A stretch of 64,000 bases of DNA, taken from Liolophura sinensis (Eukaryota; Mollusca; Polyplacophora; Chitonida; Chitonidae). The position numbers and the translations under genes are program-made. Position 1 is the first letter of the stretch; each line of letters opens with the position of its first letter. A model generated the notes under the pieces. The model did no database searches. It was not told the origin of the DNA and saw only the letters and a program-made list of their open reading frames with translations. The DNA is taken from assembly GCF_032854445.1 (NCBI RefSeq), contig NC_088296.1, positions 26,035,448-26,099,447 of the forward strand. The letters are read 5' to 3'. Shown in pieces: positions 25,290 to 37,312 of the stretch.

Positions 25290-26340
25290 ACTTGTCTTAT
25301 TTTGGTGTCGTCATGGACGGTGTGAGCATTGCAATGTGTTGATGTCATCAGGGATTGTCTTGTGTTGGTGGCATCAGGGAAGGTATGAGCATTGCGTTGT
25401 GTTGATGTCATTAGGGATGGTGTGATTTGCCTTGTGCTGATGTCATCAGGGAAGGTGTGAACATTGCCTTGTATTGATGTCATCAGGGATGGTGTGAGCA
25501 TTGCCTTGTGTTGATGTCATAAGGGATTGTGTGAGCATTGCCTTGTGTTGGTGTGATAAGGGACGGCGTGAGCATTGCCTTGTGATAATGTCATCAAGGA
25601 CAGTATGAGCATTGTCTTCTGTTGATGTCATCAGGAATGGTGTGAGCTTTGCCTTGTGTTGATGTCATCAGGGACAATGTGAGCATTGCCTTGTGTTGAT
25701 GTCATCAAGGAACGATGTGAATTGCCTTGTGTTGATGTCATCAGGGACAGTGTGAATTGCCTTGTGTTGATGTCATCAGGGACAGTGTGAATTGCCTTGT
25801 GTTGATGTCATCAGGGACAGTGTGAATAGCCTTGTGTTGATGTCATCAGGGACAGTGTGAATTGCCTTGTGTTGATGTTATCGCGGACAGTGGGCATTGC
25901 CTTGTGTTGATGTCATCAGGGACAGTGTGAATCGCCCTGTGTTGATGTCATCATGGACAGTGTGCATTGCCTTGTGTTGATGTCATCAGGGACAGTGTGA
26001 ATTGCCTTGTGTTGATGTCATAAGGGACAGTGTGCATTGCCTTGTGTTGATGTCATCATGGACAGTGTGCATTGCCTTGTGTTGATGTCATCAGGGACAG
26101 TGTGAATAGCCTTGTGTTGATGTTATCGCAGACAGTGTGCATTGCCTTGTGTTGATGTCATCAGGGACAGTGTGCATTGCCTTGTGTTGATGTCATCAGG
26201 GACAGTGTGAATTGCCTTGTGTTGATGTCATCAGGGACAGTGTGAATTGCCTTGTGTTGATGTTATCGCAGACAGTGTGCATTGCCTTGTGTTGATGTCA
26301 TCAGGGACAGTGTGAATTGCCTTGTGTTGATGTCATCGGG
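25290..26340. repeat. 35-bp minisatellite, about 29 copies
   Basis: Units with CTTGTGTTGATGTCATCAGG and GACAGTGTGAATTGC. The distal two thirds are much more homogeneous than the first third, so expansion was recent towards the right. Confidence 0.93.
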
Positions 26341-26759
26341 GTGGTGCTTTTACTACACCAGCTTTGTCCTGATGTATTTTGCCCTTTCTCTCGTTACGTG
26401 TAGGGTTCTAAAGCATCTAATCAAGTCTTTTCAGCGTATCATAGAGATTGGCCACGTTTTGTCTGTATCATATAGATTGGCCACTTTCATTTGGTCATAG
26501 TGTTTTGTATATGTATTACAATGATGTGTTCATTTGTCATACCATGCACCGGTACACCAGTTGTCATTTGGTGGAGTTATTTTTGTCTGGTGCGCTACGA
26601 GTAGTCGGCTTTTCCTGTCAGATTTTGACAAACCTTTCTACTACATTGAGTGCTGTGATCACTTTGGTTTATAAAAAAGACAATAAATTTGACATCTTCC
26701 CAACTCTTGTCACTGGTTCTTCACTTCAGTGTTCCTTCATTTCTCTGGGTCTTTACTCT
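26341..26759. other. Intergenic sequence, no feature seen
   Basis: Unique DNA. Two short open frames show no recognisable product. Confidence 0.45.
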
Positions 26760-27112
26760 GTCTGATAGCACCGTTGGTAGAGCGTCTGCTTCATGAGCAG
26801 TAGATCCAGGGTCAATCCTGGGTCATGTCACAAGTAAGACCTTAAAAGAGGAAGTTGTAAATTCCCCGCTTGGCATTTCGCATGAAGGGATAGTGCAACG
26901 ACTGGTTGACCCGTATAATGACTTGGGCGGGGCGGCTTGCTTGCCTTGGGTAAATCCCCTCAGTGTAGCAGCACTAGAAAAAAAGAGGGGTGGAAATCCG
27001 TCTTGCAACAAGGAGGCACATTACATGCACTCTTAAAGATTCCTTCGTGGTCATATGACTGAAAAATTGTAAAGTACAACGTTAAACCTGAAGCACTCAC
27101 TCACTTTCTGGG
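26760..27112 (+). mobile_element. SINE with tRNA-Met-like head and CACT-repeat tail
   Basis: The 5' part folds like a tRNA: A-box-like TAGCACCGTTGG, an anticodon arm CTGC-TTCATGA-GCAG whose loop centres on CAT (Met), and a B-box-like GGGTCAATCCTGG. A long conserved-looking body follows (AGATTCCTTCGTGGTCATAT, AAAGTACAACGTTAAACC), then a CACTCACTCACT tail. I recall closely similar elements as abundant in mollusc genomes. It is a retroposon, not a functional tRNA gene. Confidence 0.75.
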
Positions 27113-27740
27113 TCTTGGAATCACTGACCCAGTTTACTGTACGTAACGTAGTGTCAGGAAACTGGTGTCGTCATTAATGACCCTGATAGAGCCTGTGTTC
27201 AGGCCATTTGGCTTCATTTTGACACATATGAAACTCATGCCTGGCATGGCACCTTACACAGTTTGTCATGCAATCGCTGCCTTGCTGCTGATGAGACGCA
27301 GACATTCAAGCCCTGTACTGCTGACATAGTTCTGACTTTCCATGGCACCTTACACATTTTGTCATGCTAAAAGCTGCTGATGAGATCCAGACATTCAGGC
27401 CAAGCACTGCTGACTTAATTCTTTTTTCCCATGGCACCTTATACATATTCTCATGCTGCCTTACTAAAAAATACCAGTTACAGAAGTTGTTCCCTCCTGT
27501 AGTGGTAATTAGATGCACTAGCTAGATCTAAATGTCTGAATACATGCACTAGGCCTACATGTCTACAAGTAGGTTAACATGGATGTGACATCTGCCTGTC
27601 GTTTCCTCGCATGATTAGGCCTATATAGGCGCATGACATGCATGTATGTTGCCAGTTTAGATATGTTAAATGTTGAAATTTTCTTTCAGCAGTTTCTGAA
27701 ATTTATCTGCGAGGCAGATAATGTCAGAAATTGTTTAAAA
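27113..27740. other. Intergenic sequence with a degenerate repeat
   Basis: Near 27240-27440, TGGCACCTTACACA/TTTGTCATGC segments recur three times at about 90-bp spacing. Otherwise unique. Confidence 0.45.
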
Positions 27741-27930
27741 TATTTATTTATTTGTTCATTTGATTGATGCTTTACGCCGTCCTCAAGAATATTTCACTTA
27801 TATGACGGCGGCCAGCATTATATATGGTGGGAGGAAACCGGGCATGAGCTGGACAGCGACCGCATTGGTGAGAGGCTCCTGGGTCAAAGTGCCGCGCTGG
27901 CGGGCTAACCACTTCGGCCACCCAGGCCCT
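27741..27930 (-). mobile_element. tRNA-derived SINE copy, internally deleted, minus strand
   Basis: On the minus strand this begins with a tRNA-like head ending near 27930, then CTCACCAATGCGGTCGC, and runs to CGTATAAGTGAAATATTC-like sequence and a TAAATAAATA tail at 27741. Compared with the copy at 32036 it lacks about 90 bp of the body (a junction near 27840 joins CCGGGCA to TGAGCTGG). Same family as the copies at 32036, 42183 and 62039. Confidence 0.75.
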
Positions 27931-28725
27931 CTGTTTGAAATAGACCATGTTTATTTGTTGAGGTATGTGATTATTATATATTGTTGAAAAGATAGATCAG
28001 CATTTAATTTAATTGAACTACACTTTACACGTACATGTGTTCAGAATAAAAAAATAAGGTATTAAGGCATTTAACTTACTGAATTACCTGGCAATATGAA
28101 GATTTGTGTTTGAGAACAGATGAACGGCATGCTAATAAGAGTTATCTCCCGTGTCTTACTTCACTACGGTAAAGAGAAGAAGAGAGATGTTCGTCTGCAA
28201 GCCTTATGTAGTGTAAACATAAGTTGTAAACAGTAAGTCGTCGTCATGTCTTGTAAATTTGTGTCTTGTCATTGTTATTTTATAAACACAACCTTTTTCA
28301 ACTTTTTGTTGCGTTATTGAAACGCGTATGAAAATAAGCAACTGACTCGCATAAAACTCAACATAGCAACGGGCACTTTTGAATAATGAAGGACTCCAGG
28401 GAATACCCAAATTTCGATACCTAACTGCCTAAAGCTCTGTCCCTATTGTGATCTGTTAATAAACATGCCGGCAATAAATAACTTCCTTCAGTAAGTTATT
28501 GCTCTGCACCTCAGTAAGTGCAGAGTTAAAGTCATCAACAAACAGGTATTTTAGGATATCTCTCTCTCCCTTTCTCTCTGCTGATATATTTCACAGACAT
28601 CAAATGGTTTGATAACGATGTAAGAACCTACATCGAAACGTCAACAACACAATAAATCCAGGAGTTGTTAATTATAAGTAATGCCTCTGTCAAATGAGAA
28701 ACTCTATCAAATAATCAGGCACAAT
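27931..28725. other. Intergenic sequence, no feature seen
   Basis: Unique AT-rich DNA with a short TCTC run near 28560. Confidence 0.5.
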
Positions 28726-28729
28726 AACT

Positions 28730-29400
28730 GTCAGACAGAGTAACTGTTAGACATAGTAACCACCAGGCACAGTAGCTATTAGGCACTGTAACTATCACAC
28801 ACTGTAACTATTAGACAGTAACTATGACACAATCAGGCACTTACTATCAGTCACAGTAACTATCAGACACAGTAACAATTAGGGACCCTATCTAGCACAG
28901 TAACTACATGTATCAGGCAATGTCACTATCAGACTAACCATCAGGCACTGTAACTATCAGCCTCTGTAACTATCAGGCACTATCAAACAATCAGGCACAG
29001 TAACTATCAAATACAGTAACTGTCAGGTATGATAACAGTCAGATGCAGTAATCATAAGGAACTCTATCAAACAATCAGGCATAGTAACTATCATATACAC
29101 TAACTATCAGGCACAGTAACTGTCAGACGCAATGATCATGAGAAAGTCTATCAAACAATTAGACACAGTAATTTCCAGGTACTTTTACTACTAGGTTCTA
29201 TAACTATCAGGCACTGTATCAAACTATCAGGCACAGTAACCATCAAGCACTGTATCAAACTCTTAGGCACAGTAACCATCCAGCACAGTATCAAACTATC
29301 AGGCACTGTAACCAAGCACTGTATCAAACTATCAGGTACAGTAACCATCAGGCAGAGTATCAAACTATCACACCCAGTAACCATCAGTCACCGTGTATGA
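28730..29400. repeat. Irregular short-unit repeat (about 16 bp and multiples)
   Basis: Degenerate copies of AACTATCAGGCACAGT with spacers of variable length. Near 29200-29360 a longer unit with GTATCAAACTATCAGG appears. Confidence 0.8.
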
Positions 29401-29631
29401 TTGGAGGTGACTAATACCGATGGATGCTGCATGGAAAGCCAATTGTGCACGTACCAGAATGTAACAGATCATCTACAGAACATCCATCATAATTGGAAAG
29501 TTACACTTGGCTGTCCCTAATGCATGTTAAATGTAAATGTAGGGTGATATCACTTCTACCACAAAGTGGAGTACACCATGTACACAGTGAGACAGTTTGC
29601 GAAATGAATTTTGTGAGTGTTAAGTTGCAGC

Positions 29632-29692
29632 TGTGTGTGTGTGTAGATGTGTGGGTGTGTGTGTGTGTGTGGGTGGGGGGGTGTGGGTGTAA
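29632..29692. repeat. (TG)n microsatellite
   Basis: TG/GGTG-rich run of about 60 bp. It lies just before an isolated CRE palindrome (TGACGTCA at 29699-29706). Confidence 0.9.
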
Positions 29693-29784
29693 ATCTGGTG
29701 ACGTCACTGAGCTTACATGTGCATGTCTGTAGCTAGTGTTATATGTACGTGTAATATGATTCCCATTGAACAAAATTACATACA

Positions 29785-31530
29785 TGTGTACACCATAAAA
29801 ACGAGCATTTGATTGACGTCAGACATACATGTGTACAGCATAGAAACGTGCATTTGATTGACGTCAGACATACATGTGTACACCATAGAAAGGAGCATTT
29901 GATTGACGTCAAACATACATGTGTACACCATAAAAATGAGCATTTGATTGACGTCAAACATACATGTGTACAGCATAGAAACGTGCATTTGATTGACATC
30001 AAACATACATGTGTACACCATAGAAACGAGCATTTGATTGACGTCAGACATACAGTGTACATGTGTACAGCATAGAAAGGAGCATTTGATTGGCGTCAGA
30101 CATACATGTGTACACCATAAAAACGAGCATTTGATTGACGTCATACATACATGTGTACAGCATAGAAAGGAGCATTTGATTGACATCAAACATACATGTG
30201 TACACCATAGAAACGAGCATTTGATTGACGTCAGACATACATGTGTACACCATAGAAACAAGCATTTGATTGACGTCAGACATACATGTGTACACCATAG
30301 AAAAGAACATTTGATTGCCGTCAAACATACATGTGTACACCATAGAAAGGAGCATTTGATTGACGTCAAACATACATGTGTACAGCATAGAAACGTGCAT
30401 TTGATTGACGTCAAACATACATGTGTACACCATAAAAACGAGCATTTGATTGACGTCAAACATACATGTGTACACCATGAAAACGAGCATTTGATTGACG
30501 TCAAACATACATGTGTACAGCATAGAAACGTGCATTTGATTGACGTCAAACATACATGTGTACAGCATAGAAACGTGCATTTGATTGACGTCAAACATAC
30601 ATGTGTACACCATAAAAACGAGCATTTGATTGACGTCAAACATACATGTGTACACCATGAAAACGAGCATTTGATTGACGTCAAACATACGTGTGTACAG
30701 CATAGAAACGTGCATTTGATTGACGTCAAACATACATGTGTACACCATAAAAACGAGCATTTGATTGACATCAAACATACATGTGTACACCATAAAAACG
30801 AGCATTTGATTGACGTCGAACATACATGTATACACCATAAAAACGAGCATTTGATTGACGTCAAACATAGATGTGTACAGCATAGAAACGAGCATTTGAT
30901 TGACGTCAAACATACATGTGTACAGCATAGAAACGTGCATTTGATTGACGTCAGACATGCATGTGTACACCATAGAAACAAGCATTTAATTGACGTCAGA
31001 CATACATGTATACACCATAAAAACAAGCATTTGATTGACGTCAAACATACATGTGTACACCATAAAAACGAGCATTTGATTGACGTCAAACATACATGTG
31101 TACAGCATAGAAACGTGCATTTGATTGACGTCAGACATGCATGTGTACACCATAGAAACGAGCATTTAATTGACGTCAGACATACATGTGTACAGCATAG
31201 AAATGTGCATTTGATTGACGTCAGACATACATGTGTACACCATAGAAAGGAGCATTTGATTGACGTCAAACATACATGTGTACAGCATAGAAACGAGCAT
31301 TTGGTTGACGTCAAACATACTTGTGTACAGCATAGAAAGGAGCATTTGATTGACGTCAGACATACATGTGTACACCATAGAAAGGAGCATTTGATTGACG
31401 TCAAACATACATGTGTACACCATAGAAATGAGCATTTGATTGACGTCAGACATACATGTGTACACCATAGAAACGAGCATTTGATTGACGTCAAACATAC
31501 ATGTGTACACCATAGAAACGAGCATGTTAC
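29785..31530. repeat. 45-bp minisatellite carrying a full CRE in most units
   Basis: About 38 units with CATTTGATTGACGTCAAACA and TACATGTGTACACCATA. I counted about 32 exact TGACGTCA octamers, the palindromic CREB/ATF site; the exceptions are single-base changes (TGACATCA, TGGCGTCA, TGCCGTCA, TGACGTCG). Because 45 is a multiple of three, frames of over 500 codons are open on both strands, which is no evidence of coding. Confidence 0.95.
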
Positions 31531-31559
31531 TTGTAGCTTAGATCAGTGGATTCCAATCT

Positions 31560-32030
31560 CAAGCTAGGACCTGGGTGAGAAGACATGTGTCCAGTCTCAT
31601 TCCTGGGTGAGCAGACACGTGTCCAGTCTCGTTCCTGGGTGAGAAGACATGTGCCCAGTCTTGTTCCTGGTTGAGGAGACGTGCCCAGTGTTGTTCCTGG
31701 GTGAGAAAACATGTGTCCTGTCTCGTTCCTTGATGAGAAAACATGTGTCCAGTATCGTTCCTGGGTGAGGAAACATGTGTCCAGTCTTGTTCCTGGGTGA
31801 GGAGACATGTGTCCAGTCTCATTCCTGGGTGAGCAGACACATGTCCAGTCTCACTCCTGGGTGAGAAGACATGTGTCCAGTCTTGCTCCTGGTTGAGGAG
31901 ACGTGGCCAGTGTTGTTCCTGGGTGAGAAAACACGTGTCCAGTCTTATTCCTGGGTGAGGAGACATGTGCCCAGTCTTGTTCCTGGGTGAGAAGACATGT
32001 GTGCAGTCTCATTCCTTGGTGAAAGGGGGG
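31560..32030. repeat. 32-bp minisatellite, interrupted by a SINE
   Basis: About 14 units with GGTGAGAAGACATGTGTCCA and GTCTCGTTCCT. One further unit reappears at 32283-32318, beyond the SINE. Confidence 0.93.
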
Positions 32031-32282
32031 GGGGGGTTCTCTGTGGCTCAGTTAGCGCGCTAGTGCAGCGTAATGACCCAAAAGTCTCTCACCAATGCGG
32101 TCACTGTGAGTTCATGTCCAGCTCATACTGGCTTCCTCTCTGGCCGTACGTGGGAAGGTCATCCAGCAACCTGTGGATGGTCGTGGGTTTCCGCCGGGTT
32201 CCCGGCTGGCTGCCATCATATAAGTGAAACATTCTTGAGTATGGCATAAAACGCCCATCAAATAGATAAAAAAATAAATAAC
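32031..32282 (+). mobile_element. tRNA-derived SINE inserted in the 32-bp array
   Basis: The tRNA-like head has A-box-like GTGGCTCAGTTAGCGCGC and B-box-like GTGAGTTCATGTCC, followed by CTTCCTCTCTGGCCGTACGT, the body, and a tail AAATAGATAAAAAAATAAATAA. The flanks GGTGAAAGG (32018-32026) and GGGTGAAAAGG (32285-32295) look like an imperfect target duplication within one repeat unit. This is the most complete copy of the family in the window. Confidence 0.82.
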
Positions 32283-32318
32283 CTGGGTGAAAAGGCACGT
32301 GTCCAGTCTCGTTCCTTT

Positions 32319-32847
32319 TAATAGTGGACATCTATTAGCTATTTGTTGTCCAGGCCAATTCATATATAATTGAGTAAAAACGGCTGGCCTGGCATTTGGT
32401 GAACAGCAGTAAATAGGAACTCAAGCGACAAACCCCGAGTCTGCAAATGTTGTAGAAGCTAAGATCGTACTGTTCAACGGTGCTGTGGTACATGTCCATG
32501 AGATAGCTGTGCTGTGTAGATTTTGATGAAGGGTCCAGCAGGGTGGAGCCATGTAGGACGAGGGAACAAGTAATGGAAACCAGTCATTGCAATTTTCATA
32601 AACAATAACATTTACGTTTTTTTTTTGATTGTATATTCTTATTTGCCATAGTATCTGCTCTCATTCTCTGATATCACACATGGCCTCGGGGTGACTTGTG
32701 CCTGTTGCTAGCCAGGATAAGATAGCAGAATCTCAGTCCGTGCAGATCTCCTATAGTTGACACTTGTTTTTTTTTGACTGAAGTTTATGTTCCTTATATT
32801 ATGGCATTGAGAATTGTTATGGACAATGTATGCTTGTTGTAATTTAG
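32319..32847. other. Upstream region of the LRR gene
   Basis: Unique AT-rich DNA. TTGTTGTAATTTAG at 32834-32847 could be an acceptor for a 5'-UTR intron, in which case the promoter lies further upstream. No convincing TATA box was seen. Confidence 0.4.
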
Positions 32848-32875
32848 GAAAGGGGTCAGATGAGGTCTGCTTACA

Positions 32876-33547
32876 ATGGGGTGCTCAGGTAGTGTACCAG
32901 CTGAGTCTGGCAGAGACCTACATGCACCTCGTCATGGTGATCAGGTGACAGAACAGGCAGAACGTGAGCGTGAGGACAGATACTCTGATGTGGGTTTACA
33001 GAATAGGAACAACAGTGGACTAGAGGGAAGAGAGGTTAAAGGTGACCCAAAACAGCAGTCCAGTTGTGCCAGTGGTAACTCAACAGATCATGTGACTCCT
33101 GTGCAGCAAAATGCACCAATCAGTATAGAGGAAAAACAGACAGCTTCTGTGAAAATTAAAGGCTGTATCAATACAGATCAAAACAGCACTGGAATTCCAA
33201 GGGAAGTAACTGCATCAGTAGGGTCTGAAGCAGACAGCACGCCAACAATACAGGCTGATGATAAAACCAGAACAGGTGAGAGCCTGAAGGAAAACTTCCA
33301 CACAACAGTGATTTCTGATCCAACCATAATATCTAACAAAGAAATCAAACGAGGAGAAACTGTGCCAGTTGTGGAAGACAGAGATCAGACCATGTGTAAC
33401 ACTGGCATTAATGGACTGAATCTGTGTGTGAAACCTGAAAGTTTTATTGCCAGTGTGAAGGACACTGTGAGAAGTTTGACACTGCCCAGAGCACTGCCTT
33501 ACACTGTGGATATATATAGGCTTATGAAAACACTAACAAATTTACAG
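32876..33547 (+). CDS. LRR gene exon 1: start codon, lipidation signal, linker
   Basis: ATG at 32876 has A at -3 and G at +4, and an in-frame TGA at 32861-32863 rules out a longer frame in this exon. The 224 codons begin MGCSGSVPAESG, then a Glu/Lys/Thr-rich linker of low complexity. The last 45 residues (DTVRSLTLPRALPY onward) form the N-terminal cap of the LRR domain. Donor gtaggt at 33548, phase 0. Confidence 0.82.
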
Positions 33548-33740
33548 GTAGGTTTGTAATCCACACAGGATCACACAAAATGTTTTCGACTGGAGTTATA
33601 TATACCAGTATTTTTACTTTTTACACACAACATACCCAACACTCTCTTCAATGTAAAGAGCTTGGATGTAGTGCTTAAATAGGAAAGTTGATTAGTCATT
33701 GTCTCTCTGCTGAAGTGAATTGATTCAGTATTGGGTCTCT

Positions 33741-33861
33741 TTTGTAGATGTGTCAAACAACCAGCTCGGTCCTCAACCAATCTAGGTACGGATGCTAGCT
33801 GTATAGCATCAGAAACCACAAACACCAGTCACAAACACCATTCTGACAGCTGCCAACCAGT
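33741..33861 (+). pseudogene. Decayed duplicate of LRR exon 2 with its acceptor
   Basis: CTCTTTTGTAG followed by ATGTGTCAAACAACCAGCT mirrors the real exon 2 start about 140 bp downstream. The two copies share GTGTCAAACAACCAGCT, GGATGCTAGCTGT/AATGCTAGCTGT and CCACAAACACCAGT. The upstream copy has in-frame stops (CAATCTAGG, TGTATAGC) and indels, so it is a relic. Confidence 0.85.
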
Positions 33862-33878
33862 CCTCTTTCTGTCTGTAG

Positions 33879-34004
33879 GTGCTGGATGTGTCAAACAACC
33901 AGCTGGGTCCTCAGCCATTTCGGTTACTAATGCTAGCTGTGGCCACAAACACCAGTCTGATCAGTCTGAAAGCTGCTAACAATGGAGCTGACACAGACTC
34001 TGCG
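33879..34004 (+). CDS. LRR gene exon 2: LDVSNNQLG repeat
   Basis: Acceptor ctttctgtctgtag, donor gtgagt at 34005; 42 codons, phase 0 to 0. It starts VLDVSNNQLGPQPF, the canonical LRR strand and asparagine turn, and ends in LISLKAANNGAD, a second repeat. Confidence 0.88.
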
Positions 34005-34012
34005 GTGAGTAG

Positions 34013-34905
34013 CACTGTGTAGATGTGGGTAGACATGGGTGGATGTGTGTAGATGTGTTTAGATGTGGGTAGATGTGTTTAGATGTGGGTAGACGTGGGT
34101 AGATGTGAGTAGATGTGTTTAGATGTGGGTAGACATGGGTGGATGTGTGTAGATGTGTTTAGATGTGGGTAGATGTGTTTAGATGTGGGTAGACGTGGGT
34201 AGATGTGAGTAGATGTGTTTAGATGTGGGTAGATGTGTTTAGATGTGTTTAGATGTGGGTAGACGTGGGTAGATGTGGATAGATGTGAGTAGATGTGTTT
34301 AGATGTGGGTAGACATGGGTAGATGTATTTAGATGTGATTAGATGTGGATAGATGTGGGTAGACGTCAGCAGATGTGGGTATGTGTGTGTAGATGTGGAT
34401 AGGCATGGGTAGATGTGTGTAGATGTGGGTATGTGTTTGTAGATGTGGGTATGTGTTTGTAGATGTGGGTATGTGTGTGTAGATGTGGCTAGATGTGGGT
34501 GGACGTGTGTTGATGTAAATGTGGATAGATGTGGGTAGATGTGTTTAGATGTGGGTAGGCGTGGGCAGATGTGGATAGATGTTTGCAGATGTGTGTAGAT
34601 GTGTGCAGATGTGTGTAGACATGAGTAGACGTGCGTGGATGTGTGTAGATGTGAGTAGACGTGTGTTGATGTGTGTAGATGTGGGTAGACGTGAGTAGAC
34701 GTGGGTAGATGTGTGTAGATTTGTGTAGATGTGGGTAGACGTGAGTAGACATGGGTAGATGTGTGTAGATGTAAGTAGACGTGTGTAAATGTGTGTAGAT
34801 GTGAGTTGATGTAGATGTGGGTAGACTTGACTACATGTAGATGTGGGTAGATGTTTGTAGATGTGAGTAGATAGGGCTAGACGTGAGTAGACGCAAGTAC
34901 ATGTA
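34013..34905. repeat. 10-bp-class minisatellite next to the exon 2 donor
   Basis: Variants of AGATGTGGGT and AGATGTGTTT, about 85 units. It starts 8 bp after the donor. Many units contain GTGAGTAG, identical to the exon 2 5' splice site with its downstream bases. Confidence 0.93.
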
Positions 34906-34914
34906 AATGTGTAG

Positions 34915-37312
34915 CCTATGGCAGGTTGATGTAATACTCAATCACAATATATGTGGACAGGTTGATGTAATACTCAATCACAATATAGGTGGACAGGTTG
35001 ATGTAATACTCAATCACAATATATGTGGACAGGTTGATGTAATACTCAATCACAGTATATGTGGACAGGTTGATGCAATACTCAATCACAATATATGTGG
35101 ACAGGCTGATGTAATACTCAATCACAATAAAGGTGGACAGGTTGATGTAATACTCAATCACAATATATGTGGACATGCTGATGTAATACTCAGTCACAAT
35201 ATAGGTGGACAGGTTGATGTAATACTCAATCACAATATAGGTGGACAGGTTGATGTAATACTGAATCACAATATATGTGGACAGGTTGATGCAATACTCA
35301 ATCACAATATATGTGGACAGGTTGATGTAATACTCAATCACAATATATGTGGACAGGTTGATGTAATACTCAATCACAATATAGGTGGACAGGTTGATGT
35401 AATACTCAGTCACAATATATGTGGACAGGTTGATGTAATACTCAATCACAATATATGTGGACAGGTTGATGTAATACTCAATCACAATATAGGTGGACAG
35501 GTTGATGTAATACTCAATCACAATATATGTGGACAGGTTGATGTAATACTCAATCACAATATATGTGGAGAGGCTGATGTAATACTCAATCACAATATAG
35601 GTGGACAGGTTGATGTAATACTCAATCACAATATAGGTGGACAGGTTGATGTAATACTCAATCACAATATATGTGGACATGCTGATGTAATACTCAATCA
35701 CAATATATGTGGACAGGTTGATGTAATACTCAGTCACAATATATGTGGACAGGTTGATGTAATACTCAATCACAATAAAGGTGGACAGGTTGATGTAATA
35801 CTCAATCACAATATAGGTGGACAGGCTGATGTAATACTCAGTCACAATATATGTGGACAGGTTGATGTAATACTCAGTCACAATATATGTGGACAGGCTG
35901 ATGTAATACTCAATCACAATATATGTGGACAGGCTGATGTAATACTCAATCACAATAAAGATGGAGAGGTTGGTGTAATACTTAATCCCACTGTAGGTGG
36001 ACAGGTTGATGTAATACTCAATCACAATATATGTGGACATGCTGATGTAATACTCAGTCACAATAAAGATGGACAGGTTGATGTAATACTCAATCACAAT
36101 ATATGTGGACAGGCTGATGTAATACTCAGTCACAATATATGTGGACAGGCTGATGTAATACTCAATCACAATATATGTGGACAGGTTGATGTAATACTCA
36201 ATCACAATAAAGGTGGACAGGTTGATGTAATACTCAATCACAATATATGTGGACAGGCTGATGTAATACTCAATCACAATAAAGATGGAGAGGTTGGTGT
36301 AATACTTAATCCCACTGTAGGTGGACAGGTTGATGTAATACTCAATCACAATATATGTGGACATGCTGATGTAATACTCAGTCACAATATATGTGGACAG
36401 GTTGATGTAATACTCAGTCACAATATATGTGGACAGGCTGATGTAATACTCAGTCACAATATATGTGGACAGGCTGATGTAATACTCAATCACAATATAT
36501 GTGGACAGGTTGATGTAATACTCAATCACAATAAAGGTGGACAGGTTGATGTAATACTCAATCACAATATAGGTGGACAGGCTGATGTAATACTCAGTCA
36601 CAATATATGTGGACAGGCTGATGTAATACTCAGTCACAATATAGGTGGACAGGTTGATGTAATACTCAGTCACAATATATGTGGACAGGTTGATGTAATA
36701 CTCAGTCACAATATATGTGGACAGGCTGATGTAATACTCAATCACAATATATGTGGACAGGTTGATGTAATACTCAATCACAATATAGGTGGACAGGTTG
36801 ATGTAATACTCAATCACAATATATGTGGACAGGTTGATGTAATACTCAATCACAATATATGTGGAGAGGCTGATGTAATACTCAATCACAATATAGGTGG
36901 ACAGGTTGATGTAATACTCAATCACAATATAGGTGGACAGGTTGATGTAATACTCAATCACAATATATGTGGACATGCTGATGTAATACTCAATCACAAT
37001 ATATGTGGACAGGTTGATGTAATACTCAATCACAATATATGTGGACAGGTTGATGTAATACTCAATCACAATATATGTGGACAGGTTGATGCAATACTCA
37101 ATCACAATATATGTGGACAGGTTGATGTAATACTCAATCACAATATATGTGGACAGGTTGATGTAATACTCAATCACAATATATGTGGACAGGTTGATGT
37201 AATACTCAGTCACAATATATGTGGACAGGTTGATGTAATACTCAATCACAATATATGTGGACAGGTTGATGTAATACTCAATCACAATAAAGGTGGACAG
37301 GCTGATAAATAG
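34915..37312. repeat. 36-bp minisatellite, about 67 copies
   Basis: Very homogeneous units with GGTTGATGTAATACTCAATC and ACAATATATGTGGACA. Longer blocks also repeat: a variant with CTTAATCCCACTGTAGG occurs at about 35980 and again 324 bp (nine units) later. Frames of about 800 codons are open on both strands because 36 is a multiple of three. It lies within the intron between exons 2 and 3. Confidence 0.96.

Noticed and set aside
26760-26830. A tRNA-Met gene
   Set aside because: The acceptor stem does not close and the sequence continues into a SINE body and tail.
29776-31567. Open frames of 509 and 572 codons on opposite strands
   Set aside because: Both come from a 45-bp tandem repeat whose period is a multiple of three. 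There is no splice context or domain, and the peptides are simple repeats.
34915-37312. CRISPR-like regular repeat array
   Set aside because: Units are directly contiguous without unique spacers, and the DNA is eukaryotic. The same applies to all arrays here.
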